Shown: positions 10,704-20,086, counted from the stretch's first letter. The stretch: DNA of 64,000 nucleotides from Mycolicibacterium sphagni (GCF_013337765.1 NZ_VBSB01000002.1:62001-126000), one strand, 5' to 3'. A program made the numbers and translations. The notes: generated by a model from the letters alone, not told the origin.

Positions 10704-11398
10704 AGCACGCCGAACATCGGCGGCAGTGCCAGCACCATGATCAGCCCCCACACCACGTGGGTCAGGACAGGTGCCAGCACTCCGCCGGTGACTCGGCGTT
10801 CCCATGCGCACACCGTGCCCAGGATGACCGCGGCGAAACCGAGCATCTGGTTGCCGCTGGCACAAGTCGCCACGGTGTACAGCAACGTGGAGATCGCCAC
10901 CGGATGAAACGTGCCGAGCGCGGTGTACAACGCGCCGCGAAAGAAGAGTTCCTCCGCGAACCCGTTCACCAGAGTGATCGCCACGACCAGCGCCAGGCTG
11001 CCGTGGTTCGCGTACTCCAGCACTCGGGTGATGCGTTCGGCCACCGGACCGATCTCACGGGCCACGAGCCCACCCACCACGAAGGCGCCACCGAGCAGCA
11101 GACCGATGGTGATCCCGGTGAGCACCGGCCGCTGGTTGCGCCCGCGCCAGCGGATGCAGCCCAGGTGCAGCGGGCCCGACAGCCGCGCGCCCAGGGCCCA
11201 TGTCGCCGCAAGCGCGAGCGTCAGCCAATAGAACGTCGTATCGCCCGGCGTGCGGGTCAACGACAGACCGAGCAGCACCGCACCGATGACGAGTACGACA
11301 CACACCAGGATGCGTCTGCGCCGGATGATCGATGGCCATTCCTGATGCGGCACAGCGGCATTGGTGACCAATGCGCGCACATCGCCACGTGTCGTCAA
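10700..11398 (-). CDS. CPBP-family intramembrane protease-like protein, second motif altered
   Basis: A 232-residue polytopic membrane protein of the CPBP (Abi/Rce1) family, intramembrane metalloprotease-like. The first motif EExxxR is intact (E149, E150, R154, in AEELFFRG) and a His is present at the third motif (H214). The second motif, usually FxxxH, reads YTVAT (174-178) with Thr at the His position. The protein may therefore be catalytically altered or inactive. Its ATG overlaps the upstream NAD(P)-binding gene by ATGA, making it the last gene of a leftward operon gamma-CA/NAD-binding/CPBP. Confidence 0.83.
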   Translation of the reverse strand: MTTRGDVRALVTNAAVPHQEWPSIIRRRRILVCVVLVIGAVLLGLSLTRTPGDTTFYWLTLALAATWALGARLSGPLHLGCIRWRGRNQRPVLTGITIGLLLGGAFVVGGLVAREIGPVAERITRVLEYANHGSLALVVAITLVNGFAEELFFRGALYTALGTFHPVAISTLLYTVATCASGNQMLGFAAVILGTVCAWERRVTGGVLAPVLTHVVWGLIMVLALPPMFGVL

Positions 11399-12537
11399 CG
11401 CGCACGCACCTTCGCCAGCAGCAGATCCAGCCCGGTCCGCAGCACACCGGCCAGCGGACCGGGCACCGAGTCGAACAGCCCCAACGCGGGCCGGGCCAGC
11501 GCGGGCGTCACCGTCGCAGCCACCCGGCGCAGCTGCAACGCGTCTCCCCCGGCCCAGAGTGGATCGCTGTCGGCCAGGTGGTGCGGGTCGGCCAACTCGT
11601 CGACAGGGCGCGGCCGTCGGCGCGACACCGCCGCGGCGACGGCGTCCGCGATGGCGGTGAGGCCGCCCGGCGGGTCGGGTACGTGGTCACGTAAGACAGT
11701 GTCGGAGGCCGTCATCGGATGGTCCAGCGATTCGATGAGGTCGGCCGCCAGCCCGGTCGGCACCGGCACTGCTGCACCGGCCACCCGGCCGATGACACTG
11801 CGGGGCACGATGTCGCGCATCGGCAACCCCGCGCGAAGCGAGCCCACCGCATCGACATAGGTCGACAACAGCTCGCGATAGGTGGTCCTGCCCGGCCCCG
11901 CGATGTCGTAGGCCCCAGCCGGCACGAGGGCCGGGTCCGCCGCGGCCATCAGGTAGTACAGCACGTCGCGGATCGAGATCGGGTCGATGTCGTGATCGGC
12001 CCACGGCGGCAACGGGATCAGCCAGAATCGGTCGCCGACATAGCGGACCATTTCGAACGACGTCGACCCCGCGCCGATGATCACCGCCGCGCCCAGCCAG
12101 ACCAGTTCAGCTCCGCCTTCCACATCGAGTGCGCCGGCCACCTCGGCCCGGCCGGCCAGATGCTCGGAGAGCGCACCGTCGTCGGGCACGAACCCACCGA
12201 GGTACACGATCCGCTTCACTCCGGCAGCCTTGGCCCCAGCCGCGACATTCGCAGCGGCGGCGTTGTCCCGCTCGCGGAAGCCGGGCTGGCCGATCCCGTG
12301 CACCAGGTAGTAGACGACGTCGACCTGGCCGGCGACGCCGAATGCCGATTCGATTGAACTCGGATCGTCGGCGTCCAGAACGACCGCCGTCACGCGGTCA
12401 CACCAGCCGAATCGGCCGAGCTTCGCCGGGTCGCGGGTGGCGGCGACGACGTCGTGCCCGGCGTCGAGCAACCCGGCCACCAGCCGGGAGCCGACGTATC
12501 CGGTGGCACCGGTGACCAAAATGCGCAGCGACTTCAC
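11395..12537 (-). CDS. Atypical SDR / NAD(P)H-binding protein
   Basis: A protein of 380 residues with an N-terminal Rossmann motif LVTGATGYVG right after the start, as in NmrA/atypical SDR proteins. I chose GTG 12537 because it places the Rossmann strand at the usual distance from the N-terminus; an ATG at 12570 would add 11 residues and would start two bases after the gamma-CA stop. The middle holds YYLVHG and a region resembling nucleoside-diphosphate-sugar epimerases. The C-terminal 80 residues are less conserved-looking. It shares ATGA with the downstream CPBP gene. Substrate unknown. Confidence 0.85.
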   Translation of the reverse strand: MKSLRILVTGATGYVGSRLVAGLLDAGHDVVAATRDPAKLGRFGWCDRVTAVVLDADDPSSIESAFGVAGQVDVVYYLVHGIGQPGFRERDNAAAANVAAGAKAAGVKRIVYLGGFVPDDGALSEHLAGRAEVAGALDVEGGAELVWLGAAVIIGAGSTSFEMVRYVGDRFWLIPLPPWADHDIDPISIRDVLYYLMAAADPALVPAGAYDIAGPGRTTYRELLSTYVDAVGSLRAGLPMRDIVPRSVIGRVAGAAVPVPTGLAADLIESLDHPMTASDTVLRDHVPDPPGGLTAIADAVAAAVSRRRPRPVDELADPHHLADSDPLWAGGDALQLRRVAATVTPALARPALGLFDSVPGPLAGVLRTGLDLLLAKVRAR

Positions 12538-12572
12538 GCTAGGACTATCGGCAATCTGGCGCAGGCGCAAAC

Positions 12573-13103
12573 CTACTCAGGGTCGCGGTGCAGGTCGATG
12601 AGGTGTTCGTAGACCGCGGCGTTGAGGTTATTGCCGTCCAACTCGGCGTCAGACAGCTCGCGCCGAACCTTGGCCGGCACCCCGGCCACCAGCGACCGCG
12701 GCGGCACGACCATGCCCTGCGGCACCACCGCGCCGGCGCCCACGATCGACCCCGCTCCGATCACCGCCCCGTTGAGCACGATCGCGCCCATCCCCACCAG
12801 CGACCCGTCCTCGACCGTGCAGCCGTGCAGCACTGCGTTGTGCCCGACCGTCACACCGGCACCGATCCGCACCGGGAATCCGGGGTCGACGTGCACGGTG
12901 GCGCCGTCCTGAATATTGCTGCCCTCGCCGACGTCGATCCACTCGGCCTCGGCGCGCAGCGTCGCCGAGTACCAGACACTGGCCCGCGCGGCGAGACGCA
13001 CCTGACCGATCACCGCCGCGTTGGGCGCGACCCAGGAGTCGTCGTGCACATCGGGCGAATGTCCGCGCACGGACATGATCAGTGGTTCGGCCATGGCCGA
13101 CAT
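12573..13103 (-). CDS. Gamma-class carbonic anhydrase-like hexapeptide-repeat protein
   Basis: A 176-residue left-handed beta-helix protein with repeated hexapeptides (GSLVGM, GAGSIV and similar). The three zinc-binding histidines of gamma carbonic anhydrases are present in the right spacing: H71, H88 and H93 (VGHNAVLHG). It could hydrate CO2, or be one of the related CaiE/PaaY-type proteins. An alternative start at Met4 is possible. It heads the leftward operon with the NAD(P)-binding protein and the CPBP gene, and is separated from the GlxA-type regulator gene by 16 bases, so it may be co-transcribed with that gene. Confidence 0.88.
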   Translation of the reverse strand: MSAMAEPLIMSVRGHSPDVHDDSWVAPNAAVIGQVRLAARASVWYSATLRAEAEWIDVGEGSNIQDGATVHVDPGFPVRIGAGVTVGHNAVLHGCTVEDGSLVGMGAIVLNGAVIGAGSIVGAGAVVPQGMVVPPRSLVAGVPAKVRRELSDAELDGNNLNAAVYEHLIDLHRDPE

Positions 13104-13119
13104 CGTAGACAGACGCCGG

Positions 13120-14076
13120 TCAGCTGCCTTGGAACACCTTGCGATAGCTCGACGGGGACATGCCGAGGCCGCGCCGCAGATGGTGGCGGAGGTTCCCGCC
13201 CGAGCCCAGGCCGGCGCGGCGGGCCACTTCGTCGACGGGCAGGTCGTGGGTCTCCAGCAGTTCGCGAGCCCGCTCGACCCGCCTGCTGCGCACCCAGCCG
13301 CCCGGCGACTGCCCGGTCTCCTCGCGGAACCGGCGGCAGAAGGTGCGCTCGCTCATCCGGGCGTGCCGGGCCAGCTGTTCGATCGACAGCGGTTCGTCGA
13401 GGTGGTCAAGCGCCCACTGCCGGGTGGCCGCGGTCGATGCCTGCGGGTCGCCGGGTGCGTGCCGTTCGATGAACTGGGCCTGCCCGCCTTCCCGCCATGG
13501 CGGAACGACACAGTAGCGGGCCACGTCGTTGGCCACCGCCGCGCCGTGGTCCGCGCGAATGATGTGCAGGCACAAGTCAATTCCGGCGGCCAGCCCAGCC
13601 GAGCTCAGCACGTCGCCATCGTCGACGAACAGCACGTTCTCATCGAGCAGTACGTCTGGGTGCAGCGCGCGAAGGTCGTCGGCCCAGCGCCAGTGCGTAG
13701 TGGCCGGTCTGCCGTCGAGCAGGCCGGCGGCGGCCAGCACGAAAGCGCCGGTGCAGATCGACACGATCCGCGTTCCCGGCCGGATCGACGCCAGTGCGGC
13801 GGCAAGCTCGGGCTCCAGCACGCCATCGCGCCGGGCGGGTTGATACCGCGTGCCCGGGACGACGACGGTGTCGGCGGTCGCCAGCACCTCGGGGCCCGCG
13901 CCTGGCACGATCGCGTAGCCGTTGGTGGTGGCGACCGGGGCACGGCTGAGACCGCACACCACCACCTCATAGAGCGGCGCCCCGTCGGGGCCGGTGGCCG
14001 CACCGAACAGCGTCGGCGCGATCCCGGCGTCGAATCCGACCACCGGCTCGACCAGCAGAACGGCGACGCGATACAT
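13120..14076 (-). CDS. GlxA-family transcriptional regulator (DJ-1/PfpI + AraC HTH)
   Basis: A 318-residue two-domain regulator. Residues 1-190 form a DJ-1/PfpI domain with the elbow SICTGAFVLAAAG (106-118, Cys108). Residues 220-318 carry two AraC-type helix-turn-helix units (LSIEQLARHARMSERTF and the following VDEVARRAGL). Such proteins sense small metabolites. It is divergent from an MFS transporter gene at 14159. An imperfect inverted repeat in the shared 82-base promoter region suggests it controls that transporter, and perhaps its own operon. Confidence 0.91.
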   Translation of the reverse strand: MYRVAVLLVEPVVGFDAGIAPTLFGAATGPDGAPLYEVVVCGLSRAPVATTNGYAIVPGAGPEVLATADTVVVPGTRYQPARRDGVLEPELAAALASIRPGTRIVSICTGAFVLAAAGLLDGRPATTHWRWADDLRALHPDVLLDENVLFVDDGDVLSSAGLAAGIDLCLHIIRADHGAAVANDVARYCVVPPWREGGQAQFIERHAPGDPQASTAATRQWALDHLDEPLSIEQLARHARMSERTFCRRFREETGQSPGGWVRSRRVERARELLETHDLPVDEVARRAGLGSGGNLRHHLRRGLGMSPSSYRKVFQGS

Positions 14077-14082
14077 GCCGCC

Positions 14083-14123
14083 AGTGTGGCATGTTTTTAA
14101 CGAATAGTGTCATTCTTGCCACT
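14083..14123. promoter_or_regulatory. Inverted repeat between glxA-type regulator and MFS gene
   Basis: AGTGTGGCA (14083-14091) is repeated in inverted form as TGCCACT (14117-14123), with an AT-rich centre unusual for this genome. It lies in the only promoter space of the two divergent genes, so it is a candidate operator for the AraC-type regulator. The match is imperfect (two extra bases in the left arm). Confidence 0.4.
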
Positions 14124-14158
14124 AGCCGGATCGCGGACCGATCGGCCAGAGTGATTCG

Positions 14159-15424
14159 GTGACCTCGACTGGGACTTCCCGACCGGCCACCCGCACCGGC
14201 CTGCACTGGGCCTGGGTGGTGGCCGGCGTCAGCTTCGTCGCGATCCTCGGCGCGGCCGGCTTCCGGTCGGTGCCCGGCGTGATGATGAACCCGCTGCACC
14301 ACGAGTTCGGCTGGTCGCACGGCGTGGTCGGGCTGGCGATGTCGGTCAACATGACGCTGTTCGGGTTGACGGCGCCGTTCGCGGCCGCGCTGATGGACCG
14401 GTTCGGTGTGCGGCCGGTGCTGTCGGCGGCGCTGCTGCTGATCGCGACGGGGTCGGCGGCGAGCGTGCTGATGACCGCCAGCTGGCAGCTGGTGCTGTTC
14501 TGGGGCGTGCTGGTGGGCGGCGGCACCGGCGCGATCTCGATGGGGTTCGTCGCCACCATCGCGGTGCGGTGGTTCGAGCAGCGCCGCGGACTGGTCACCG
14601 GGGTGCTCACCGCCGCGAGCGCGACCGGGCAGCTGATCTTCCTGCCGATCGTCGCCGAGGTGACGACCCGCCACGGCTGGCGCTGGGCCTCGCTGATCGT
14701 CGCAGCCGCGGCACTGGCGGTGGTGCCGCCGGTGCTGCTGCTCATGCGCAACTACCCTGCCGACAAGGGCCTGCTGCCCTACGGCGCAACGACAACCGAA
14801 GCGCCACAAGCAGTTCCGGCCTCGAGTTTCCGTGCCGCGTTCGACGGCCTGCTCATCGGCGCGCGCGTCCCGGCGTTCTGGCTGCTGGCAGGCAGCTTCG
14901 CGATCTGCGGTATGACGACCAACGGGCTGATCGGCACGCACTTCATCCCGGCGGCCAACGACCACGGCATGCCCACCACGGTCGCGGCCGGGCTGCTGGC
15001 CACCGTCGGCGTCCTCGACGTCGCGGGCACGATCTTCTCCGGCTGGCTCACCGACCGTGTCGACCCTCGGCTGCTGCTGGTCGTCTACTACCTCGGCCGC
15101 GGGCTGTCGTTGCTGGCATTGCCCGCGCTGCTCTCCCCGCACGCCGAACCGGGCACCTGGGTGTTCATCATCTTCTACGGCCTGGACTGGGTGGCCACCG
15201 TGCCGCCGACGATCGTGCTGTGCCGCGAGTACTTCGGCGCCCGCTCGCCGGTGGTCTTCGGCTGGGTGTTCGCCACCCATCAGGTCGGTGCGGCCGTGGC
15301 GGCCTTCGGGGCGGGCCGGCTGCGCGACGTCAACGGCAGTTACGACCTCGCGTTCTTTTCAGCCTCCGGACTCTGCGCGGTGGCGGCGCTGCTCTGCTGG
15401 CGCGTGCGGCGACCAGGGCTCTGA
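14159..15424 (+). CDS. MFS transporter (oxalate/formate antiporter-like)
   Basis: A 421-residue 12-TM major facilitator. Start GTG 14159, the first start after the regulator promoter. The loop MDRFGVRPVLSAA (around residues 79-91) is the TM2-TM3 signature; ATIAVRWFEQRRGLVTG is typical of the monocarboxylate/oxalate-formate antiporter group. Divergent from the GlxA-type regulator, which probably governs it. The likely substrate is an organic acid, but the sequence does not decide this. Confidence 0.87.
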   Translation: MTSTGTSRPATRTGLHWAWVVAGVSFVAILGAAGFRSVPGVMMNPLHHEFGWSHGVVGLAMSVNMTLFGLTAPFAAALMDRFGVRPVLSAALLLIATGSAASVLMTASWQLVLFWGVLVGGGTGAISMGFVATIAVRWFEQRRGLVTGVLTAASATGQLIFLPIVAEVTTRHGWRWASLIVAAAALAVVPPVLLLMRNYPADKGLLPYGATTTEAPQAVPASSFRAAFDGLLIGARVPAFWLLAGSFAICGMTTNGLIGTHFIPAANDHGMPTTVAAGLLATVGVLDVAGTIFSGWLTDRVDPRLLLVVYYLGRGLSLLALPALLSPHAEPGTWVFIIFYGLDWVATVPPTIVLCREYFGARSPVVFGWVFATHQVGAAVAAFGAGRLRDVNGSYDLAFFSASGLCAVAALLCWRVRRPGL

Positions 15425-15541
15425 CCTGGGCATACGTCGGCCGTTTTGAGACTGGCACTTTGCTGCACGTACGATTCACGGGGCGCAGCGGTAACGGGGA
15501 CCCGCAATTCGCCGACTCCCTAGAAGAACTCAAGGAGCCAC

Positions 15542-16303
15542 GTGAGCACTCGTACTAAGCCCCTAGGCGTCGCTGCGGCGCTGGCGGCCATCGCCATCGC
15601 GATCCCGACCGCGGTCCAGGCCTACGCCGATCCGACGCCCACCACGACCACCCCGGCAGCGCCGACGACGTCGGAAATCCCGGCGCCGAGCATGAGCCAG
15701 CTGCCCGACCCGCAGGGCTCGGGCTGCGACGCCTACAAGAACCGGATCCCCACCGGACCCGGCTCCTTCGCCAGCATGGGCACCCAGACCGCGACCGCGG
15801 CCATCGCCGCCAACCCGGACCTGAGCACCTTCAACGCGGCGATCTCCGGCGGGTTCAATCCGGCCGTCAACATCACCAGCGTGATCGACGGCGGCCCGTA
15901 CGTGGTCTTCGCTCCCACCAACGACGCGTTCGCCAAGCTGGACGAGTCGACGCTGGCACAGCTCAAGAGTGATCCGGCGCTGCTGACGTCGACGCTCTTC
16001 TACCACCTGGTGCTCGGCTACCTCGGCCCCGACGACCTGCACGGCAAGATGCCGACGCAGCAGGGCAGCCAGGTCAACGTGACCGGCAAGGGCGGCGACA
16101 TCAAGATCAATGACAACGTGAAGGTGCTGTGCGGCTACACCACGCGGGCCGCTTACATCTACATGATCGACACCGTGCTCAGCCCCGGCGATGCGCCGAC
16201 CCCGAACACGGCGACCAGCACCACGACGTCGACATCGGCGCCCACTGAGACACCGACGTCCACGCCGTCGACCACACCGACGACGACAACCAAGCCCGCC
16301 TAG
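15542..16303 (+). CDS. Secreted fasciclin (FAS1) domain protein, MPT70/83-like
   Basis: A 253-residue exported protein. GTG start with AAGGAG close upstream. Signal peptide about 1-29 ending AYA. One FAS1 domain spans about 70-215 (VVFAPTNDAFAKLD, YHLVLGYL). The domain sits between Thr/Pro-rich linkers: a short one after the signal peptide and a C-terminal tail of about 35 residues made almost only of Thr, Pro, Ser and Ala. Such tails are typical O-mannosylation targets in mycobacteria and suggest a cell-wall location. No lipobox. It ends two bases before the stop of the convergent hydratase gene. Confidence 0.92.
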   Translation: MSTRTKPLGVAAALAAIAIAIPTAVQAYADPTPTTTTPAAPTTSEIPAPSMSQLPDPQGSGCDAYKNRIPTGPGSFASMGTQTATAAIAANPDLSTFNAAISGGFNPAVNITSVIDGGPYVVFAPTNDAFAKLDESTLAQLKSDPALLTSTLFYHLVLGYLGPDDLHGKMPTQQGSQVNVTGKGGDIKINDNVKVLCGYTTRAAYIYMIDTVLSPGDAPTPNTATSTTTSTSAPTETPTSTPSTTPTTTTKPA

Positions 16304-16304
16304 A

Positions 16305-17102
16305 TCAGCGCGCCTTCCAGACCGGCTGGCGCTTCTCGGCGAAGGCCAGCGGGCCTTCCTTGGCGTCCTCGGACTTCATCAGCGCGCCGATCTCTTTCAT
16401 AGTGCGCGTCCAGCCGATCTCGTCGGCGGTGATGACCCCGTCGTCGACGCCTACCGCGACGCGCTTGCTGGCCTGCACGGCCAGCGGCGCGTTCACGGTA
16501 ATGCGTTGCGCCAGAGCCAAAGCCGCGTCGACGACGGTGCCGTCGGGCACCACCTCGTTGATCAGGCCCCACTCAAGCGCTTCGGCAGCGGTGATCGGTT
16601 CGCCGGTGAACAGCAAGTGCATGGCCACCTTGCGCGGCAGCTGATCGACGATGCGGAACACCCCGCCTGCCGCGGCGACCAGGCCGCGCTTGACTTCGGG
16701 TAAGCCGAACTTGGCGCTCTCCTGGGCGACCACGAGGTCGCTGGCCAGGGCCAGCTCGGTGCCACCACCGAACGCAGTGCCGTTGACCGCGGCGATGGTC
16801 GGCTTGTCGATGAAGTGCCGGACGTAGCCGGCGAAGCCCCATTCCGGGTGCTGCGGGTGAAAGAGGTTCTCCCGCCGCGAGATTGCCTTCAGGTCAGCCC
16901 CGGCGCAGAACGACTTGTCACCGGCACCGGTGATCACCACTGCCCAGACGTCCGCGTCGTCCTGGGCCTGCTGCAACAGGTCACCGACGGCGGTGCTGAC
17001 CGCGCCGTTGACGGCGTTGCGCGCGTCAGGGCGGTTGATGGTGATCAGCAGGACGTTGCCCCGCCGCTCCGAGAGAGCGGCGGGGGTCTCGACGTCAGTC
17101 AT
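16305..17102 (-). CDS. Enoyl-CoA hydratase (crotonase family)
   Basis: A 265-residue hydratase. Unlike the crotonases at 840 and 8556, it keeps both catalytic glutamates: E116 in GGGTELALA and E136 in FGLPEVKRG, and the oxyanion motif KSFCAGADL (63-71). It should add water across 2-enoyl-CoA. It begins two bases after the thiolase stop, so thiolase and hydratase form one transcript that probably also includes the DUF3556 gene and its KstR-type box upstream. The steroid context is inference. Confidence 0.92.
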   Translation of the reverse strand: MTDVETPAALSERRGNVLLITINRPDARNAVNGAVSTAVGDLLQQAQDDADVWAVVITGAGDKSFCAGADLKAISRRENLFHPQHPEWGFAGYVRHFIDKPTIAAVNGTAFGGGTELALASDLVVAQESAKFGLPEVKRGLVAAAGGVFRIVDQLPRKVAMHLLFTGEPITAAEALEWGLINEVVPDGTVVDAALALAQRITVNAPLAVQASKRVAVGVDDGVITADEIGWTRTMKEIGALMKSEDAKEGPLAFAEKRQPVWKAR

Positions 17103-17104
17103 AC

Positions 17105-18262
17105 CTACAGCAGCTCGAGGATGGTGGCGTTGGCCTGGCCGCCGCCTTCACACATGGTCTGCAGGCCGTACTGAATGTTGTTGTCCCGCATGTGGTACAG
17201 CAGCGTGGCCAGGATGCGGGCACCGGAGCCGCCGAGCGGGTGGCCCAGCGCGATCGCGCCGCCATTGGGGTTGAGCTTGGCCTCGTCGGCTCCGATGTCC
17301 TTCAGCCAGGCCAGCGGGACCGGGGCGAAGGCCTCGTTGACCTCGAACGCGCCGATCTGGTCGACAGTCAGGCCGGACTTGGCCAACGCCTTCTGGGTGG
17401 CCGGGATCGGCGCGGTCAGCATGATGACCGGGTCGGCGCCGGCGAGCACCGCGGTATGCACCTTCGCCAGCGGCTTGAGGCCTAGGTCCTTGGCCTTCTC
17501 CGCAGACATGATCAGCAGGGCGGCCGAACCGTCGGAGATCTGGCTGGAGTTGCCGGCGTGGATCACACCGTCCTCGCGGAAGGCCGGCTTGATCTTGGCC
17601 ATCGACTCCACGGTGCCGCCGCGGCGGATCCCGCCGTCTTCGAGCACCACGGTGTCGTTGCCGTCGGCGTCCTTGGTCTTGATGCCGACGATCTGATCCT
17701 TGAACGCACCGGAATCCTGTGCGGCCGCGGCCTTCTCATGCGAACGCAGCGAAAACTCGTCGAGCTGGGTGCGACTGAAGCCCCACTGCTCAGCGATCAT
17801 CTCGGCACCGACACCCTGGTTCGGGGTCTTGGTATAGCGGGCCTTGAACGACTCACCGTAAGGGTTGCCGCCGTTGGCCAGTGAGGCGCCCATCGGGGTG
17901 CGCGACATCGACTCGACACCCCCGGCGACGACGACGTCGTAGTGGCCCGCGACCACGCCGGCAACCGCGAAGTGCAGCGACTGCTGGCTGGAACCGCACT
18001 GGCGATCCACGGTCACGCCCGGGACGCTCTCGGGCCAGCCGGCGGAGAGCAGCGCGGTGCGGGCGATGTCGAGCGCCTGCTCGCCGGCCTGCATGACACA
18101 ACCCCAGATCACATCGTCCACAAGCGCGGGGTCGACACCGGCGCGCTCCACCAGGCCGTTGAGGACCTGAGCGGACAGCTCGGCCGGGTGGATACCGGAC
18201 AGTGCACCGTTGCGCTTGCCGACCGGCGCACGTACCGCTTCGACAATGACCGCTTCAGCCAT
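17105..18262 (-). CDS. Thiolase (acetyl-CoA C-acyltransferase)
   Basis: A complete 385-residue thiolase. Catalytic residues are all visible: C89 (DRQCGSS), H341 (ALGHPLGG) and C371 (MCEGGGQA), plus NEAF at 309-312. ATG start preceded by AAGGAGAAGG. It precedes the hydratase by two bases and follows the DUF3556 gene by 76 bases on the same strand. It would release acetyl- or propionyl-CoA from a 3-oxoacyl-CoA. A separate promoter in the 76-base gap cannot be excluded because the gap is AT-rich. Confidence 0.94.
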   Translation of the reverse strand: MAEAVIVEAVRAPVGKRNGALSGIHPAELSAQVLNGLVERAGVDPALVDDVIWGCVMQAGEQALDIARTALLSAGWPESVPGVTVDRQCGSSQQSLHFAVAGVVAGHYDVVVAGGVESMSRTPMGASLANGGNPYGESFKARYTKTPNQGVGAEMIAEQWGFSRTQLDEFSLRSHEKAAAAQDSGAFKDQIVGIKTKDADGNDTVVLEDGGIRRGGTVESMAKIKPAFREDGVIHAGNSSQISDGSAALLIMSAEKAKDLGLKPLAKVHTAVLAGADPVIMLTAPIPATQKALAKSGLTVDQIGAFEVNEAFAPVPLAWLKDIGADEAKLNPNGGAIALGHPLGGSGARILATLLYHMRDNNIQYGLQTMCEGGGQANATILELL

Positions 18263-18338
18263 CGACCTTCTCCTTGCGTGAGATGAGTAGTTGATCTTCG
18301 ATTTTTAGCACCGCACCTCACGCAGCCTTCGAGCGGGG

Positions 18339-20078
18339 TCAACCAACCGTTCGGTCAGCCCCCGATTCGACGTGCACCGGCAGCGTGTCGTCCCAGGGCT
18401 GACGGTCGACCATATCGGCGACGGCGACGTAACCGGTCTCGAACTCCCCGGTCGCCGCGTCCACCAGCCGGTACTCCTGTCGCTGCCGATGGATCGGCTG
18501 GCCGTCGAGCAGTACGACGCGGACCTCACCGGGTTCGAACTGGCAGCGCTTCTGCATCGCGGCGATGAGCTGTTCGTTGTGCATGTGCCCGTCGCCGAAG
18601 TTCCAGCCGATCGCCATGCTGCAGATGCGTTCGCCGTCGGTGATGGAGTAGTCGTCCTCGTTCTGTCCGGCCATCGCGCGGTGGGCCAGAGTGAACAGGG
18701 CCTTGCCGTGAGTGTTGAAAGCGCGGAACGCATATCCCATGAAGAGCGGGATCTGCGCGGCTTCCTTACTGCCATAAAACTTCTCGAGCTGGGCGGCAGG
18801 CATGTTGGCGATCGTCACCAGGTTCTGCTCGATCTTGGCCTCCGCGGAGGGCTTCACACACCACAGCGTGGTGTCCCAGTTGCCGGCGTAGTAGCGCATG
18901 CCGGGCAGGAACGAAACCAAGCGCGGGGCCGTGTTTCCGAGGAACACCGTCGTGGCGAGCACCAGGAACAGCAGGATCGGCCACGGGGTGGTGATGTCGG
19001 TGATCCCGATCTGGGCGTGCGCGACGAACAGCGACAGCACCGAGAAGATCATGAAGACGTTCCACTCCAGCGGAACCCCCATCGGGATCGCCGACAGGAT
19101 GCCGAAGTGGAAGCACACCATCACGAAGGCTGCGATGGCGGTCGGCCAGCCGCCGTGCGAGAAGAACAATGCCACCGGCACCAAGCCTTCGATGGCCGTG
19201 CTGAAGTGCGCCAGGATGTGCGACATCCGGCCTGGGCGAAGGTCTTCGGGGAACTTCTTGAAGAACATCCGCTTGAGGAACCGTGGCCGCACGACCGGGC
19301 TGTTGGACATCATCGTGGAGATGACGAACGGGAAGTGCCGGGTGAGTTTGGACGTGGCCGCACCGATCCAGATCGCCATGCACACCAGCTTTGCCGCGAT
19401 GATGATGTCGACGCCGGCGAACAGGAACGCGACCGCGAAGGCACCGTAGACCTCGCCGCGGGCGGCCAGGAAGATCACCTTGTCGCGCAGGCCCGCCAGC
19501 GCCAGTAGCGCGACGACCGCCGCGATCTGCCACGTCGGCAACAGACCCACCGTGGTGCCCAGCTCCGGAATCGGCCCGGTGCCATCGGAGAACAACGCGA
19601 CCAGAATCATCACGATCAACGCCACATACAGCGCGATGTCGACGGGGCTGCGGCTGTCGCCCTTGGTCAGGGGAACCAGTTTCGGCCACGGTGGCAGGCG
19701 GATCGTCTTGGGGCGCAACCAATAAATGATCGAGCCCATCGGCGGCCAGAAGCGGTTGTTCAGCGGGCCGAAGCCGCAGCCGAGGCCGACGACCTCGAAG
19801 AGCATCGTGTACAGGACGGCCTTTTCGTAGACGATCGGTTCCGACCACCACGTGCCGATGTTGGTGAACCCGTCGATGCCCTTGGTGGCCAGACCGAACA
19901 GTGCGCCGACGAAGACGTACAGCAGGATCTTGCCGACATAGAACAGGTGCAGGACCACCGGAGTGCCGAAGCCGACCTCGGCCCAGTGCCGGGCCATCGG
20001 CTTGATCCGCTCCGCGCGCGTGCCCTTGCTCCACGTCTCGAAGTCGATGACGGGTACTTCCTGCTTCAGAAATCCCAT
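18339..20078 (-). CDS. DUF3556 multi-spanning membrane protein
   Basis: A protein of 579 residues. I place the start at ATG 20078 (MGFLKQEVP); the upstream open frame is non-coding and contains the operator. About ten hydrophobic segments occupy residues 40-380. They are followed by a soluble C-terminal half with FGDGHMHNEQ and VVLLDGQPIHRQRQEY, features of actinobacterial DUF3556 proteins, whose function is not known to me. A perfect KstR-type palindrome lies 8 bases upstream of the ATG, leaving no room for a ribosome-binding site, so the mRNA may be leaderless. The downstream thiolase and hydratase suggest a role in uptake or handling of a lipid or steroid. Confidence 0.88.
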   Translation of the reverse strand: MGFLKQEVPVIDFETWSKGTRAERIKPMARHWAEVGFGTPVVLHLFYVGKILLYVFVGALFGLATKGIDGFTNIGTWWSEPIVYEKAVLYTMLFEVVGLGCGFGPLNNRFWPPMGSIIYWLRPKTIRLPPWPKLVPLTKGDSRSPVDIALYVALIVMILVALFSDGTGPIPELGTTVGLLPTWQIAAVVALLALAGLRDKVIFLAARGEVYGAFAVAFLFAGVDIIIAAKLVCMAIWIGAATSKLTRHFPFVISTMMSNSPVVRPRFLKRMFFKKFPEDLRPGRMSHILAHFSTAIEGLVPVALFFSHGGWPTAIAAFVMVCFHFGILSAIPMGVPLEWNVFMIFSVLSLFVAHAQIGITDITTPWPILLFLVLATTVFLGNTAPRLVSFLPGMRYYAGNWDTTLWCVKPSAEAKIEQNLVTIANMPAAQLEKFYGSKEAAQIPLFMGYAFRAFNTHGKALFTLAHRAMAGQNEDDYSITDGERICSMAIGWNFGDGHMHNEQLIAAMQKRCQFEPGEVRVVLLDGQPIHRQRQEYRLVDAATGEFETGYVAVADMVDRQPWDDTLPVHVESGADRTVG

Positions 20079-20086
20079 GCCGGAAA

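Noticed and set aside
9464..11860. A 798-codon plus-strand open frame across the MFS and CPBP genes
   Set aside because: Out-of-frame shadow: Arg-rich composition and crosses two real genes.
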